Source of the DNA: Paenibacillus whitsoniae
GTDB lineage: Bacteria; Bacillota; Bacilli; Paenibacillales; NBRC-103111
DNA: 61,408 nucleotides
Direction: 5' to 3'
Assembly: GCF_003955665.1 (NCBI RefSeq)
Contig: NZ_RXHU01000005.1
Location: 1-61,408 of the forward strand
Shown: one piece after another, positions 8,582 through 14,748 of the stretch
Layout: each line of letters begins with the position of its first letter
How positions within the stretch are numbered: position 1 is the stretch's first letter
Notes under the pieces: model-generated
What the model was told of the DNA's origin: nothing
Databases searched by the model: none
The model's input: only the letters and a program-made list of their open reading frames with translations
Translations under genes and position numbers: made by a program

Positions 8582-9421
8582 CTAGATCAGCCCCTGCAGC
8601 AGCACCAGCGCCGCGACGGAAAGCGCGAGGCGGGCAATCGGCCACCGCACGTCCAGCGGCAGCTCAGGGTCGAGAATGTGACGAATGCGCAGATTCATCG
8701 ACGATTCGGCAAAAGACGCATGCGACATCGCCATATGCAGCGTCGTTTTCTCGCGCAGCATTTTCAGCAGCGCACTGCCCAGATCGGCCGATTGGGCCAT
8801 CTGCCCAATCGCGAATTTGTCGGCGCGCAGCTCGATCATGATCGGGTATTTGTGCGACATCCACGTAAACATCGGGATGTAGCCCATCGCCTTCGACATC
8901 ATGGTCAACAGAAAAATCCCCAGCGGGTCCCGGTACCGCACGTGACACTTTTCATGTTCGATCACGGCGCGCAGCTCGCTCTCTTCCAGCATGGCGATCA
9001 GCCCCGTCGACAGCACGATGCGCGGCCGCCATAACCCCACGGTCATCGCCAGTGGCGATGCATGCCGGATGATGCGCAGCTGTTCCGGCCGAAGACCGGA
9101 ACGAGCGGCAATCGAGCGGGTCTGCTCGGACGCATGCAGCTTCCGGATGAATCTGCCGGCTTTGACCGCGGCCCATGCATGCTGCGCGGATAACCATGCC
9201 AGTGTCCCCCACGTCACCGCAATGAGCACACCGACAAACCTCATCGCGAAAGGCGCCGGCAGATGCAAATAGGTAAACAAGACAAAACACAGATCAAACA
9301 AATTGGGCATCGGCCTCAGATGAAAGAGATGCCCGATCACAAACTGCAGCATTTGCCAAAGCACCAGGCCAAAAGCGGCAAGAACCGCCGCGTACAGCCA
9401 TTTGAATCGCGATTCCGTCAT
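8582..9421 (-). CDS. M56-family membrane metallopeptidase (BlaR1-like, no sensor domain)
   Basis: 279 residues. N-terminal membrane helices, then the zinc protease core: HEKCH (HExxH, near residue 154) and the downstream ELRADKFA that supplies the third ligand region. A further helix (ARLALSVAALVLLQ) ends the protein. It lacks the penicillin-binding sensor domain of true BlaR1/MecR1, so beta-lactam sensing is unlikely from this gene alone. It starts 2 bp after the BlaI-family gene stop, so the pair is one operon. Likely role: signal-dependent inactivation of the repressor. A hairpin (CAGGGGCT/AGCCCCTG) spans its stop codon. Confidence 0.88.
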   Translation of the reverse strand: MTESRFKWLYAAVLAAFGLVLWQMLQFVIGHLFHLRPMPNLFDLCFVLFTYLHLPAPFAMRFVGVLIAVTWGTLAWLSAQHAWAAVKAGRFIRKLHASEQTRSIAARSGLRPEQLRIIRHASPLAMTVGLWRPRIVLSTGLIAMLEESELRAVIEHEKCHVRYRDPLGIFLLTMMSKAMGYIPMFTWMSHKYPIMIELRADKFAIGQMAQSADLGSALLKMLREKTTLHMAMSHASFAESSMNLRIRHILDPELPLDVRWPIARLALSVAALVLLQGLI

Positions 9422-9423
9422 CG

Positions 9424-9840
9424 TTATCGATCCTTTTTCAAAAGTTTGATGTGCTGTTCCAATTGGTCCAGCAGCTCTGGGTCCACCTTGTCCAGCGCAT
9501 CCACCATATGAGTGACGGCCAGCGGACCGAATTGTTCAATCAGGTCGTACGTCAGCTCTTTCGACTGCGTCTCCATAAAGGCGTCTCTCGTGACGACCGG
9601 CTTGTATTTCGAGGAGCGGCTCTCCGCGTTTTTGCTTAAAATCCCTTTGTCCACTAATCGATTCATCACCGTCATCACCGTGTTGAAGTTCATAACTTTA
9701 TCCTCATCCAATTTGAGCTGGACATCCTTAATCGTCATCTCCGCCTCGGCCGACCATAGAACCTCCATAATCCGGGCCTCCAGCGGACCGAAAAAGCGGT
9801 TCAAGCCCGTTTCTCTCAGCTTAAAACTCTGCATTTTCAT
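9424..9840 (-). CDS. BlaI/MecI/CopY-family transcriptional repressor
   Basis: About 138 residues from the ATG at 9840, chosen because AAGGAG stands properly upstream; the frame continues 33 codons further without a ribosome site. It has the family winged helix (LEARIMEVLWSAEAEMTIKD, FNTVMTVMNRLVDKGIL) and a C-terminal dimerisation helix. Members bind TACA/TGTA dyads and are cleaved when the partner M56 protease is activated. It is the first gene of a two-gene operon with the M56 gene. Possible outside target: the dyad in front of the DUF2231 gene at 7769-7787. Confidence 0.92.
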   Translation of the reverse strand: MKMQSFKLRETGLNRFFGPLEARIMEVLWSAEAEMTIKDVQLKLDEDKVMNFNTVMTVMNRLVDKGILSKNAESRSSKYKPVVTRDAFMETQSKELTYDLIEQFGPLAVTHMVDALDKVDPELLDQLEQHIKLLKKDR

Positions 9841-9864
9841 ACGTACACGCTCCTTACTGATTAA

Positions 9865-9894
9865 ATTGTAGAGGTGCTGCGGGGAAGAAGTCAA
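9865..9894 (-). promoter_or_regulatory. Promoter of BlaI/M56 operon
   Basis: Minus strand TTGACT (9894-9889), 18-nt spacer, TACAAT (9870-9865), 25 bp before the start codon. The -10 contains one TACA half-site. Confidence 0.6.
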
Positions 9895-9945
9895 GCGGTG
9901 ATCGCGGTGATGGTGTGGTTGTGAAGCGTGCTCAACCATCCCCCT

Positions 9946-9991
9946 TTGACAGGGAGAGAAAAAAGTTTTATAATACTTACATAAAGTAAGT
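9946..9991 (+). promoter_or_regulatory. Consensus promoter with operator for the pirin gene
   Basis: TTGACA (9946-9951), 17-nt spacer, TATAAT (9969-9974): a perfect SigA promoter. Immediately after the -10 is the perfect dyad ACTTAC/GTAAGT (9975-9991, 5-nt centre), covering the expected transcription start. So strong a promoter with a dyad at +1 suggests a repressed, inducible gene; HxlR/YodB- or MarR-type repressors use similar TTAC/GTAA sites. Confidence 0.75.
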
Positions 9992-10027
9992 TATTAAATA
10001 ATATTTAGCGTAGAGGGGTGCATGGTT

Positions 10028-10792
10028 ATGGCGATTCGCGTATTTTCTGTAGAAGAACAAGGCACTGGCGCATTCGACGGCGGCAAGTTTGTGGAACAGC
10101 GTGCAATCTCTTTCCCCGGCGAGAAAACGGCCGTAGATCGGGTTGGCCCTTTATTTTATTGGGCATGGGGCAAAGCATCAGACGTGTCGGAGATCGGCAT
10201 GCATCCGCATAAAGCATTTGAAATCGTCACGTACGTCATCGACGGTCTGGTCGAGCACCGCGATTCACTGGGGTCCTTGGAAACCGTAACGAACGGCGGC
10301 GCGCAGGTGATTCAAGCAGGATCGGGCGTCTACCATGCCGAAGCATTCCGCCGGGCAGGCAGCGAAGCGATGCAAATCTGGTTCGAGCCGCACTTGAGCC
10401 AATCCGGTAAAAAGCCGGCCACCTACCGTCAATATAACCACGAGGAGCTGCCAACGGCGCAAGTCGACGGGGTAACAGCCACAACCGTCATCGGAAGCCA
10501 TTCCCCGATTGTGATTGACGCTGACGTCCGCCTATACGATTGGGATCTGGCGGCTGGCGCCAACTACAGCTACTCGCTGCAGGCAGGCCGCTCGCTGGCC
10601 TTCCTCGTCATCCGCGGCAGCGGCACCATGACCGGCGATGAGGAAGCGGTGCTTTCGCACAAGGATTTTGTTGTCACGGAAGCGTCAGCAGAGGCCACAC
10701 CGCTTGTGTTCCAAGCTGCGGCTGAGCAAGCACTGCGGCTGATTGCCATTGACGTGCCAACCGATCCCGGCTATCCGTTATACCGAAAATAA
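10028..10792 (+). CDS. Pirin-family protein
   Basis: About 254 residues, a bicupin. The metal-binding N-terminal cupin is visible: MHPHKAFEIVTYVIDG (HPH and E), then EHRDSLG and GSGVYHAE (His). Pirins bind a single metal; some act as quercetin 2,3-dioxygenases, others as redox-linked regulators. The ATG at 10028 is favoured because AGAGGGG lies 9 nt upstream; the ATG at 10022 is only 3 nt away. Single-gene unit under a consensus promoter overlapped by a dyad, which fits stress- or electrophile-induced expression. Substrate cannot be predicted. Confidence 0.92.
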   Translation: MAIRVFSVEEQGTGAFDGGKFVEQRAISFPGEKTAVDRVGPLFYWAWGKASDVSEIGMHPHKAFEIVTYVIDGLVEHRDSLGSLETVTNGGAQVIQAGSGVYHAEAFRRAGSEAMQIWFEPHLSQSGKKPATYRQYNHEELPTAQVDGVTATTVIGSHSPIVIDADVRLYDWDLAAGANYSYSLQAGRSLAFLVIRGSGTMTGDEEAVLSHKDFVVTEASAEATPLVFQAAAEQALRLIAIDVPTDPGYPLYRK

Positions 10793-10806
10793 TATGCGCG
10801 GCGAAA

Positions 10807-10866
10807 TTGACAGCCTCTCGCGCCCTCCAGTATGATCGAAGTAATCGATTGTGATAACGATTATCA
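10807..10866 (+). promoter_or_regulatory. Promoter plus Fur box
   Basis: TTGACA (10807-10812), 18-nt spacer, TATGAT (10831-10836), then TGATAAC-G-ATTATCA (10852-10866), which matches the 7-1-7 Fur core at 14 of 15 positions. It lies between the promoter and the FhuF-like gene, so iron-dependent repression by Fur is expected. Confidence 0.85.
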
Positions 10867-10884
10867 TTCTTACATGGGGGCGTG

Positions 10885-11715
10885 ATGAGGTTGGCCGCGG
10901 AACGGCATGTTGATTTTTCAATCGTTGAACGCTATTTGCATATTTCCCCGCAAGGAATGGATAACCCGCTCGTTCGCATTCCAGGGGCACAACTGCTGGA
11001 AGAAGCGACGATGCGTAGACTGCTCTCGCAAGGCCAGACGATGCTGAAAGGCAAAGGTCTCGATATTGCCGCTTCGCACATGGGCTTGACGATGTTCAAT
11101 GTCATTTCCATGATGTATCTCTTCATGGCGCAGTACAACTTATGGCTCTCCCTGCTGCCGGAAGATTTGGAGTTCCAAATTGAACAGCACGACGATCACG
11201 CACATGCGGGGTTCCAGCTGTTGGCGCTGCGTTGGAAGGAAGTGCCGCTGGTGGACCGCGCTGCGTTCATCGAGCAGGAAATGCGCACACTGATGCAGAC
11301 GCTCGTCATCCCAGTCATCAACGTCACTGCCGCGAGCGCCAAAGTGAATCCGTCGATGATCTGGAATCAGTTCGGGGCGAGAATGGTGTTTTTGCGGGAT
11401 TTTGTGCTCGAAAATGACCCGAGACCGCACGTTCGTGAACAATTCGTCCATGACTACGAAGTGCTGTCCAAGCAGCTGACGCCGGACGTGTTTGAACGCA
11501 AAACCAACCCGTTCGACCATGAGCCGACGTATTTGTCGAGCCCTTACGAAGAAGGCAAACGCGTCATTCTTCGCTCATCTTGCTGCTTCTACTACCGCCG
11601 GGAAAACGGGGAAAAATGCTTCACTTGCCCGCTCCTTAACAACGAGCAGCGCGAGCAGATGCGCGAAGACATCACGCGCCAGCGCACCGCCGCATCCGAG
11701 GCTACCGCGGGGTAA
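10885..11715 (+). CDS. FhuF-like ferric-siderophore reductase, iron-regulated
   Basis: About 276 residues. The C-terminus has the FhuF [2Fe-2S] cysteine pattern: SCCFYYRRENGEKCFTCPL (Cys-Cys, ten residues, Cys, two residues, Cys). FhuF-type proteins reduce Fe(III) in imported hydroxamate siderophores. The rest resembles the IucA/IucC-associated FhuF-like family of Bacillales. ATG at 10885 follows GGGGG; the adjacent GTG at 10882 is an alternative. A Fur box directly upstream (10852-10866) supports the iron role. No transporter gene is adjacent, so it acts with an importer encoded elsewhere. Confidence 0.88.
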   Translation: MRLAAERHVDFSIVERYLHISPQGMDNPLVRIPGAQLLEEATMRRLLSQGQTMLKGKGLDIAASHMGLTMFNVISMMYLFMAQYNLWLSLLPEDLEFQIEQHDDHAHAGFQLLALRWKEVPLVDRAAFIEQEMRTLMQTLVIPVINVTAASAKVNPSMIWNQFGARMVFLRDFVLENDPRPHVREQFVHDYEVLSKQLTPDVFERKTNPFDHEPTYLSSPYEEGKRVILRSSCCFYYRRENGEKCFTCPLLNNEQREQMREDITRQRTAASEATAG

Positions 11716-11811
11716 ACCGCGCTAACTGTTGTCTCGGGTGCTCATAGACATGCATGTAATTTCCCAAGTTCCGCCTCATTTCGCCTATTCTAGGGCTGGA
11801 TCCGCTAATTT

Positions 11812-11830
11812 ACCTGCACAAAATGCAGGT
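11812..11830. repeat. Small palindromic repeat
   Basis: ACCTGCA / TGCAGGT with a 5-nt loop, related to the hairpin at 8143-8162. Confidence 0.5.
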
Positions 11831-11992
11831 TGTGTCCCTGGAATTGGCAGCATGGGCTTTTTTAGATGACTTTATGCAGGTAAGACTGCTGAGAATCACC
11901 TTTGGACGAAAGCGATCGTTGGAGGCCACTATCCTAATCATCCCACACCCTCTGGTGCCGCACTGCGGCCTGGATTTTACGACACTCAAGCC

Positions 11993-12038
11993 AAATACCC
12001 CCGCGGCAATTGAGCGCTGTGCTCCGCCAGGGGGGTAT
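11993..12038 (-). terminator. HD-GYP terminator (copy A of a duplicated terminator)
   Basis: Minus strand ATACCCCC (12038-12031) pairs with GGGGGTAT (12002-11995), then TTGG. Together with the adjacent 3' sequence up to about 12075 it resembles 14466-14560 (copy B). Confidence 0.6.
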
Positions 12039-12084
12039 CTCGACTATCCAAACCCTTCGCCTAGAAACCGTTCTCCTCCTCGTC

Positions 12085-12690
12085 CTACTTGCCTTCCTGG
12101 CATAGTAACGCTTGACCGTCGTATACTCCTCCGTAGGACGGAGCCAGTGTCAAGAACTTTTGGACATATTCGCTATCAAACTGCGTACCGCTATGGAGCA
12201 GCAGCTCCTCTACCGCATCATGGATTGGCATTCCTTTACGGTAGGGACGGTCGGAGACCATGCTATCAAAGGAATCGACAATGCCACAAATCTGAGCCAG
12301 TACGGGAATATTTCTGCCGCCCAGGCCCAGAGGATAGCCTTTGCCGTTCAAGCGTTCGTGATGAAAATGGATGATGTCAATAATCTCGGGCTCTACTTCG
12401 TAATCGAGAAGTATTTGTGCGCCCCACTGTGTGTGCTGCTGCATGATTTTCCATTCGTGGGGGCTTAGTGCCGACGTCTTAGTTAAAATATACTTGGGCA
12501 CAAACATTTTTCCCACATCATGCAAATATCCCCCAAGAAGTAACCACTTGGCTTGCTTCTCATCCAGACCTAACGGAGCTGCCATTGCCGCGCACAACTT
12601 CCCAACCCTCACACTATGCTCATACGTGTTCAGGTCTTTTTTCAGCAGTTGCTTCATCACGTCTTTGTAGAGGCAATCCTTCACCAGCAT
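12085..12690 (-). CDS. HD-GYP domain protein (cyclic-di-GMP phosphodiesterase type)
   Basis: 201 residues, essentially one HD-GYP domain with no sensor module. Catalytic signatures are complete: HDVGK (HD), HHERLNGKGYP (the GYP motif) and DSFDSMVSDRPYRKGM. Family members hydrolyse cyclic-di-GMP or related dinucleotides. AAAGGAG before ATG 12690 is well spaced. A small frame (12620-12892) overlaps its start by 71 bp. Its upstream region runs straight into the left site of the recombinase element (12916), so any promoter must lie within 12690-12915 or inside the element. This makes it the best candidate output of a DNA-inversion switch. Confidence 0.9.
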   Translation of the reverse strand: MLVKDCLYKDVMKQLLKKDLNTYEHSVRVGKLCAAMAAPLGLDEKQAKWLLLGGYLHDVGKMFVPKYILTKTSALSPHEWKIMQQHTQWGAQILLDYEVEPEIIDIIHFHHERLNGKGYPLGLGGRNIPVLAQICGIVDSFDSMVSDRPYRKGMPIHDAVEELLLHSGTQFDSEYVQKFLTLAPSYGGVYDGQALLCQEGK

Positions 12691-12892
12691 CTTCTCCTTT
12701 CATCCTACAGCCTGGCGCAAGAACCGATACATTCAATCCCTCCGCACCATCAGTCCCTGCATAATAGACCAGTCGAACTTTGTCTGCTTCCTTTGTACAT
12801 TGGCTAAGTAAGTGGACCTTCTCACAGTACTTTCCATACGTTAGCATGATTGCCTGCATGATCTCCGCTCGAAACGATTGTTGAATTTTCAT
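12620..12892 (-). CDS. Short protein overlapping the HD-GYP start
   Basis: About 90 residues from ATG 12892 (MKIQQSFRAEIMQAIM); the frame opens 12 codons earlier without a clear start. I do not recognise it. The first 60 residues look protein-like, whereas the last 25 (GLPLQRRDEATAEKRPEHV) read through the HD-GYP start in another frame and may be non-coding. Possibilities are a translationally coupled small partner of the HD-GYP protein, or the N-terminal part of a once longer HD-GYP protein separated by a frameshift. No strong ribosome site is present. Confidence 0.45.
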   Translation of the reverse strand: MKIQQSFRAEIMQAIMLTYGKYCEKVHLLSQCTKEADKVRLVYYAGTDGAEGLNVSVLAPGCRMKGEDAGEGLPLQRRDEATAEKRPEHV

Positions 12893-12914
12893 TACATCCA
12901 AATCATGGTAAAGT
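12886..12914 (+). promoter_or_regulatory. Possible promoter of the recombinase, outside its element
   Basis: TTTTCA (12886-12891), 17-nt spacer, TAAAGT (12909-12914) with TG extension. Predicted start falls within the left recombination site. Moderate match only. Confidence 0.4.
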
Positions 12915-12917
12915 GAA

Positions 12918-12945
12918 GATTCGCACAATTATCGTTGTTCGAATC
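12918..12945 (+). other. Left recombination site, dif-like 11-6-11 layout
   Basis: Left arm GATTCGCACAA, spacer TTATCG, right arm TTGTTCGAATC. The arms are inverse copies of each other except at one position, the geometry expected of a tyrosine-recombinase core site such as dif. Confidence 0.7.
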
Positions 12946-12968
12946 ATTCAGGGAGGAAAAAGCTTGTC

Positions 12969-13919
12969 ATGTTAAATTCTGGAATCATTTCTCGGCAATT
13001 GGTTCAAATCCACAACAATGGGAGCTACTCTAACGATCAAATCGTCAATATGTTTTTCGCAGCCTATCCACGCTCTAAGTATACGGTACGCAATTATCGA
13101 AGCGCCTTTGACAAGTTTCGAAATTTTATCGGGGACAAGTCTTTAAACGATGTGACCTGGAAAGAGGTGGAGATCTACAAAATCGGATTAATGGAGGGAC
13201 TTTTAGGCAAGAAAAATAAACCTAAGGCTCCAGCTACTGTTGCTATTCATATAGCGCCTTTACGTACTCTATATAAGTGGGGAAGCGACTCCAATATCGG
13301 CATTTTCCAACACAATCCACTAACCAGCGTCAGGACACCCAAAATATCGGTCACAAGCAAGAACAATTACTTAACCAAGCGTGAGGTTATCCGGCTTTGT
13401 GAGCAATTGAAAAAACAAGGTCAACGTGAGTACTTGATCGGATTAACCTTGATCCTGCTCGGACTTCGGGTATCCGAACTGGTTGCAATGGAGTGGGGCC
13501 ATTTTCATACCGACCCTGAAGAAAGCTCGATGTGGCTGACGGTTTACGGAAAAGGCGAAAAACAACGCGAAGTGAAGATACCTCCATTGCTTTGGAGTTT
13601 ATTCACGAAGTACTTCCCTCCACTTACGCAAAAATCTGCAGCGTCAGATAGAAAGATATTTCCGTTGTCCGTCAGGCGCATTGAAAAGATGATTCAAACA
13701 GCACGCGAGCAGTGCGGCTTAGAAAAAAAGGTCACGCCTCACTGGCTGAGACATACCAATGCTACTCTGGCGCTGCTAAACGGGGCAACTTTACAGCAAG
13801 TTCAAGAATCATTAGGGCATTCGCATATCAACACTACCCAGCGCTACCTGCATACGGTGCAACAAATTGAAAAAGCTGCTCCCGATTTTGTGGAAAGCAG
13901 CCTGAAAGATAGTTTGTAG
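12969..13919 (+). CDS. Tyrosine recombinase / integrase (XerC/D-like)
   Basis: 316 residues: N-terminal SAM-like DNA-binding domain (about 20-110) and catalytic domain (about 130-300). All active-site residues are present: R167 (LGLRVSEL), K195 (YGKGEKQ), H258 and R261 (HWLRHTNAT), H284 (LGHSH) and nucleophile Y293 (TTQRYLH). GGGAGG lies 12 nt before ATG 12969. The gene is the only one between two inverted 27-bp repeats, its likely own sites. It is not accompanied by excisionase, relaxase, phage or transfer genes, so it is not a prophage or conjugative-element integrase in this context. Predicted activity: inversion of the segment it occupies. Confidence 0.93.
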   Translation: MLNSGIISRQLVQIHNNGSYSNDQIVNMFFAAYPRSKYTVRNYRSAFDKFRNFIGDKSLNDVTWKEVEIYKIGLMEGLLGKKNKPKAPATVAIHIAPLRTLYKWGSDSNIGIFQHNPLTSVRTPKISVTSKNNYLTKREVIRLCEQLKKQGQREYLIGLTLILLGLRVSELVAMEWGHFHTDPEESSMWLTVYGKGEKQREVKIPPLLWSLFTKYFPPLTQKSAASDRKIFPLSVRRIEKMIQTAREQCGLEKKVTPHWLRHTNATLALLNGATLQQVQESLGHSHINTTQRYLHTVQQIEKAAPDFVESSLKDSL

Positions 13920-13942
13920 AAACTTCCAGAATCATAGGTCAC

Positions 13943-13971
13943 TTGAATTGTCTGGTAAAATTTAATATAAT
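13943..13971 (+). promoter_or_regulatory. Outward-facing near-consensus promoter inside the element
   Basis: TTGAAT (13943-13948), exact 17-nt spacer, TATAAT (13966-13971). It lies after the recombinase stop and points across the right site. If the segment inverts, it would point left toward the HD-GYP gene. Confidence 0.7.
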
Positions 13972-14027
13972 GCACAATATCGGATTATTGTAGAAGTAAA
14001 TCATAATATGAAGGAATTTCATAGAAT

Positions 14028-14055
14028 ATGTCGAACAACGATAATTGTGCGAATC
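14028..14055 (-). other. Right recombination site, inverted relative to left site
   Basis: Read on the minus strand: arm GATTCGCACAA, spacer TTATCG, arm TTGTTCGACAT. The spacer and outer arm are identical to the left site; only the last three inner-arm bases differ. Confidence 0.7.
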
Positions 14056-14211
14056 TTAGTTTACTATACTTTCATTTATGAGCATTCTGCAAAATTTCTA
14101 ATCTTCATCGGCGACACTTCTTGCACACGACTACTTTGTATTGAATTTCTCTATTTCATACATCGTTGTAAACGACCTATCGTTTCCTGCAGCGGCTCTC
14201 ACCACCATTAC

Positions 14212-14238
14212 GCCAATTAACCTTCCGGGTTAATTGGC
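14212..14238. terminator. Perfect 11-bp hairpin, possible terminator
   Basis: GCCAATTAACC / GGTTAATTGGC with a 5-nt loop. There is no T-run, so termination is uncertain; it would stop or protect RNA started at 13943-13971. Confidence 0.4.
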
Positions 14239-14468
14239 CTGCAAGCTTCTCCTCATGCTCCTGCTTCTCCCGAAATGGCCTTTCTTACGTTTGATTTCAC
14301 TTCCATTTTCCCTACCTTGATACTAGCTCAACAATCTAGCTTTCCATCTCCGAAGCTTAGCTTTAGTATAACTGATCTATTACCTCCTATGGCTTGGGCA
14401 ATGTGAAGCTAGCAGCTTAAATTTCGCACTCTAGCGGCTACCGACATAGTCAGTATGCCACAGATGTC

Positions 14469-14520
14469 AAATACCCCCGCGGCGGGGCGCTATGTCTTGC
14501 GCTCCGACACGAGGGTATTT
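14469..14520 (-). terminator. Terminator of 38-aa gene (copy B of a duplicated terminator)
   Basis: Minus strand AAATACCC (14520-14513) pairs with GGGTATTT (14476-14469), with an internal GCGC pairing. It shares the 16-bp CAAATACCCCCGCGGC and further blocks with copy A at 11993-12075. Confidence 0.65.
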
Positions 14521-14538
14521 TGCTGTTCAGGCTTCCGA

Positions 14539-14655
14539 CTAGAAATCGTTGTCATCTTCATCCCATTTTCGGGAGTAGGCCTTCTTCGTGACCCAGATCG
14601 TCAACCCGATTACAATCAGAATCGTAATAATGCTCAGAATAATGGTCAATACCAT
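14539..14655 (-). CDS. 38-residue single-pass membrane protein
   Basis: A short gene read directly from the sequence: ATG 14655 to TAG 14539. The product starts MVLTIILSIITILIVIGLTI, one membrane helix, then a positively charged WVTKKAYSRKW and an acidic end DEDDNDF. GGGAG stands 8-9 nt before the ATG and a terminator follows 20 bp after the stop, both supporting a real gene. The layout resembles the small YtzI-type proteins of Bacillales, but I am not certain. Function unknown; probably binds a larger membrane protein. Confidence 0.65.
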   Translation of the reverse strand: MVLTIILSIITILIVIGLTIWVTKKAYSRKWDEDDNDF

Positions 14656-14748
14656 ACGGAAACGCTCCCTTACTGTCTGTCCGGATGCTCTGCCACCTAT
14701 TGTAGCAAAGTTGAGCGGCTATGGCACCCTGTCTCCGTCCAATCCCCT

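Larger units (their letters stand above)
11716..12084. other. Intergenic region between FhuF-like and HD-GYP genes
   Basis: 369 bp without a supported gene. It holds a TGCA hairpin (11812-11830) of the same kind as in the 8.1-kb repeat cluster and, at its right, the HD-GYP terminator (11993-12038). An open plus-strand frame from 11823 shows no family features. Confidence 0.6.
12916..14057 (+). mobile_element. Tyrosine-recombinase element bounded by 27-bp inverted repeats (candidate invertible segment)
   Basis: Positions 12916-12942 and the reverse complement of 14031-14057 are identical over 27 bp. The 1,142-bp unit carries a single complete gene, the tyrosine recombinase, and a promoter pointing out of the right end (13943-13971). 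It is visibly AT-richer than its surroundings. Inverted recombination sites predict inversion rather than excision. No target-site duplication is evident at the borders, although GTAAA occurs just outside both ends in mirrored orientation. An insertion-sequence-like mobile unit is the alternative. Confidence 0.75.
13920..14538. other. AT-rich non-coding region right of the recombinase
   Basis: Holds the outward promoter (13943-13971), right recombination site (14028-14055), an inward promoter-like sequence on the minus strand (TTGCAG 14092-14087, 18-nt spacer, TATAGT 14068-14063), a perfect hairpin (14212-14238) and a terminator (14469-14520). A 70-codon plus-strand frame (14008-14220) crosses the right site and ends in the hairpin; it has no ribosome site and no recognisable family. 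Confidence 0.6.

Noticed and set aside
8155..8585. Open plus-strand frames in the 8.2-8.6 kb gap
   Set aside because: No ribosome site, Arg/Pro-rich products, overlap with palindromic repeats.
12969..13919. Remnant prophage or integrative conjugative element
   Set aside because: Only a recombinase is present; there is no tRNA attachment site, excisionase, relaxase or structural gene, and the flanking sites are inverted, not direct.
14008..14220. 70-codon frame crossing the right recombination site
   Set aside because: No ribosome site or recognisable sequence; it ends in a hairpin. Kept only as part of the non-coding description.
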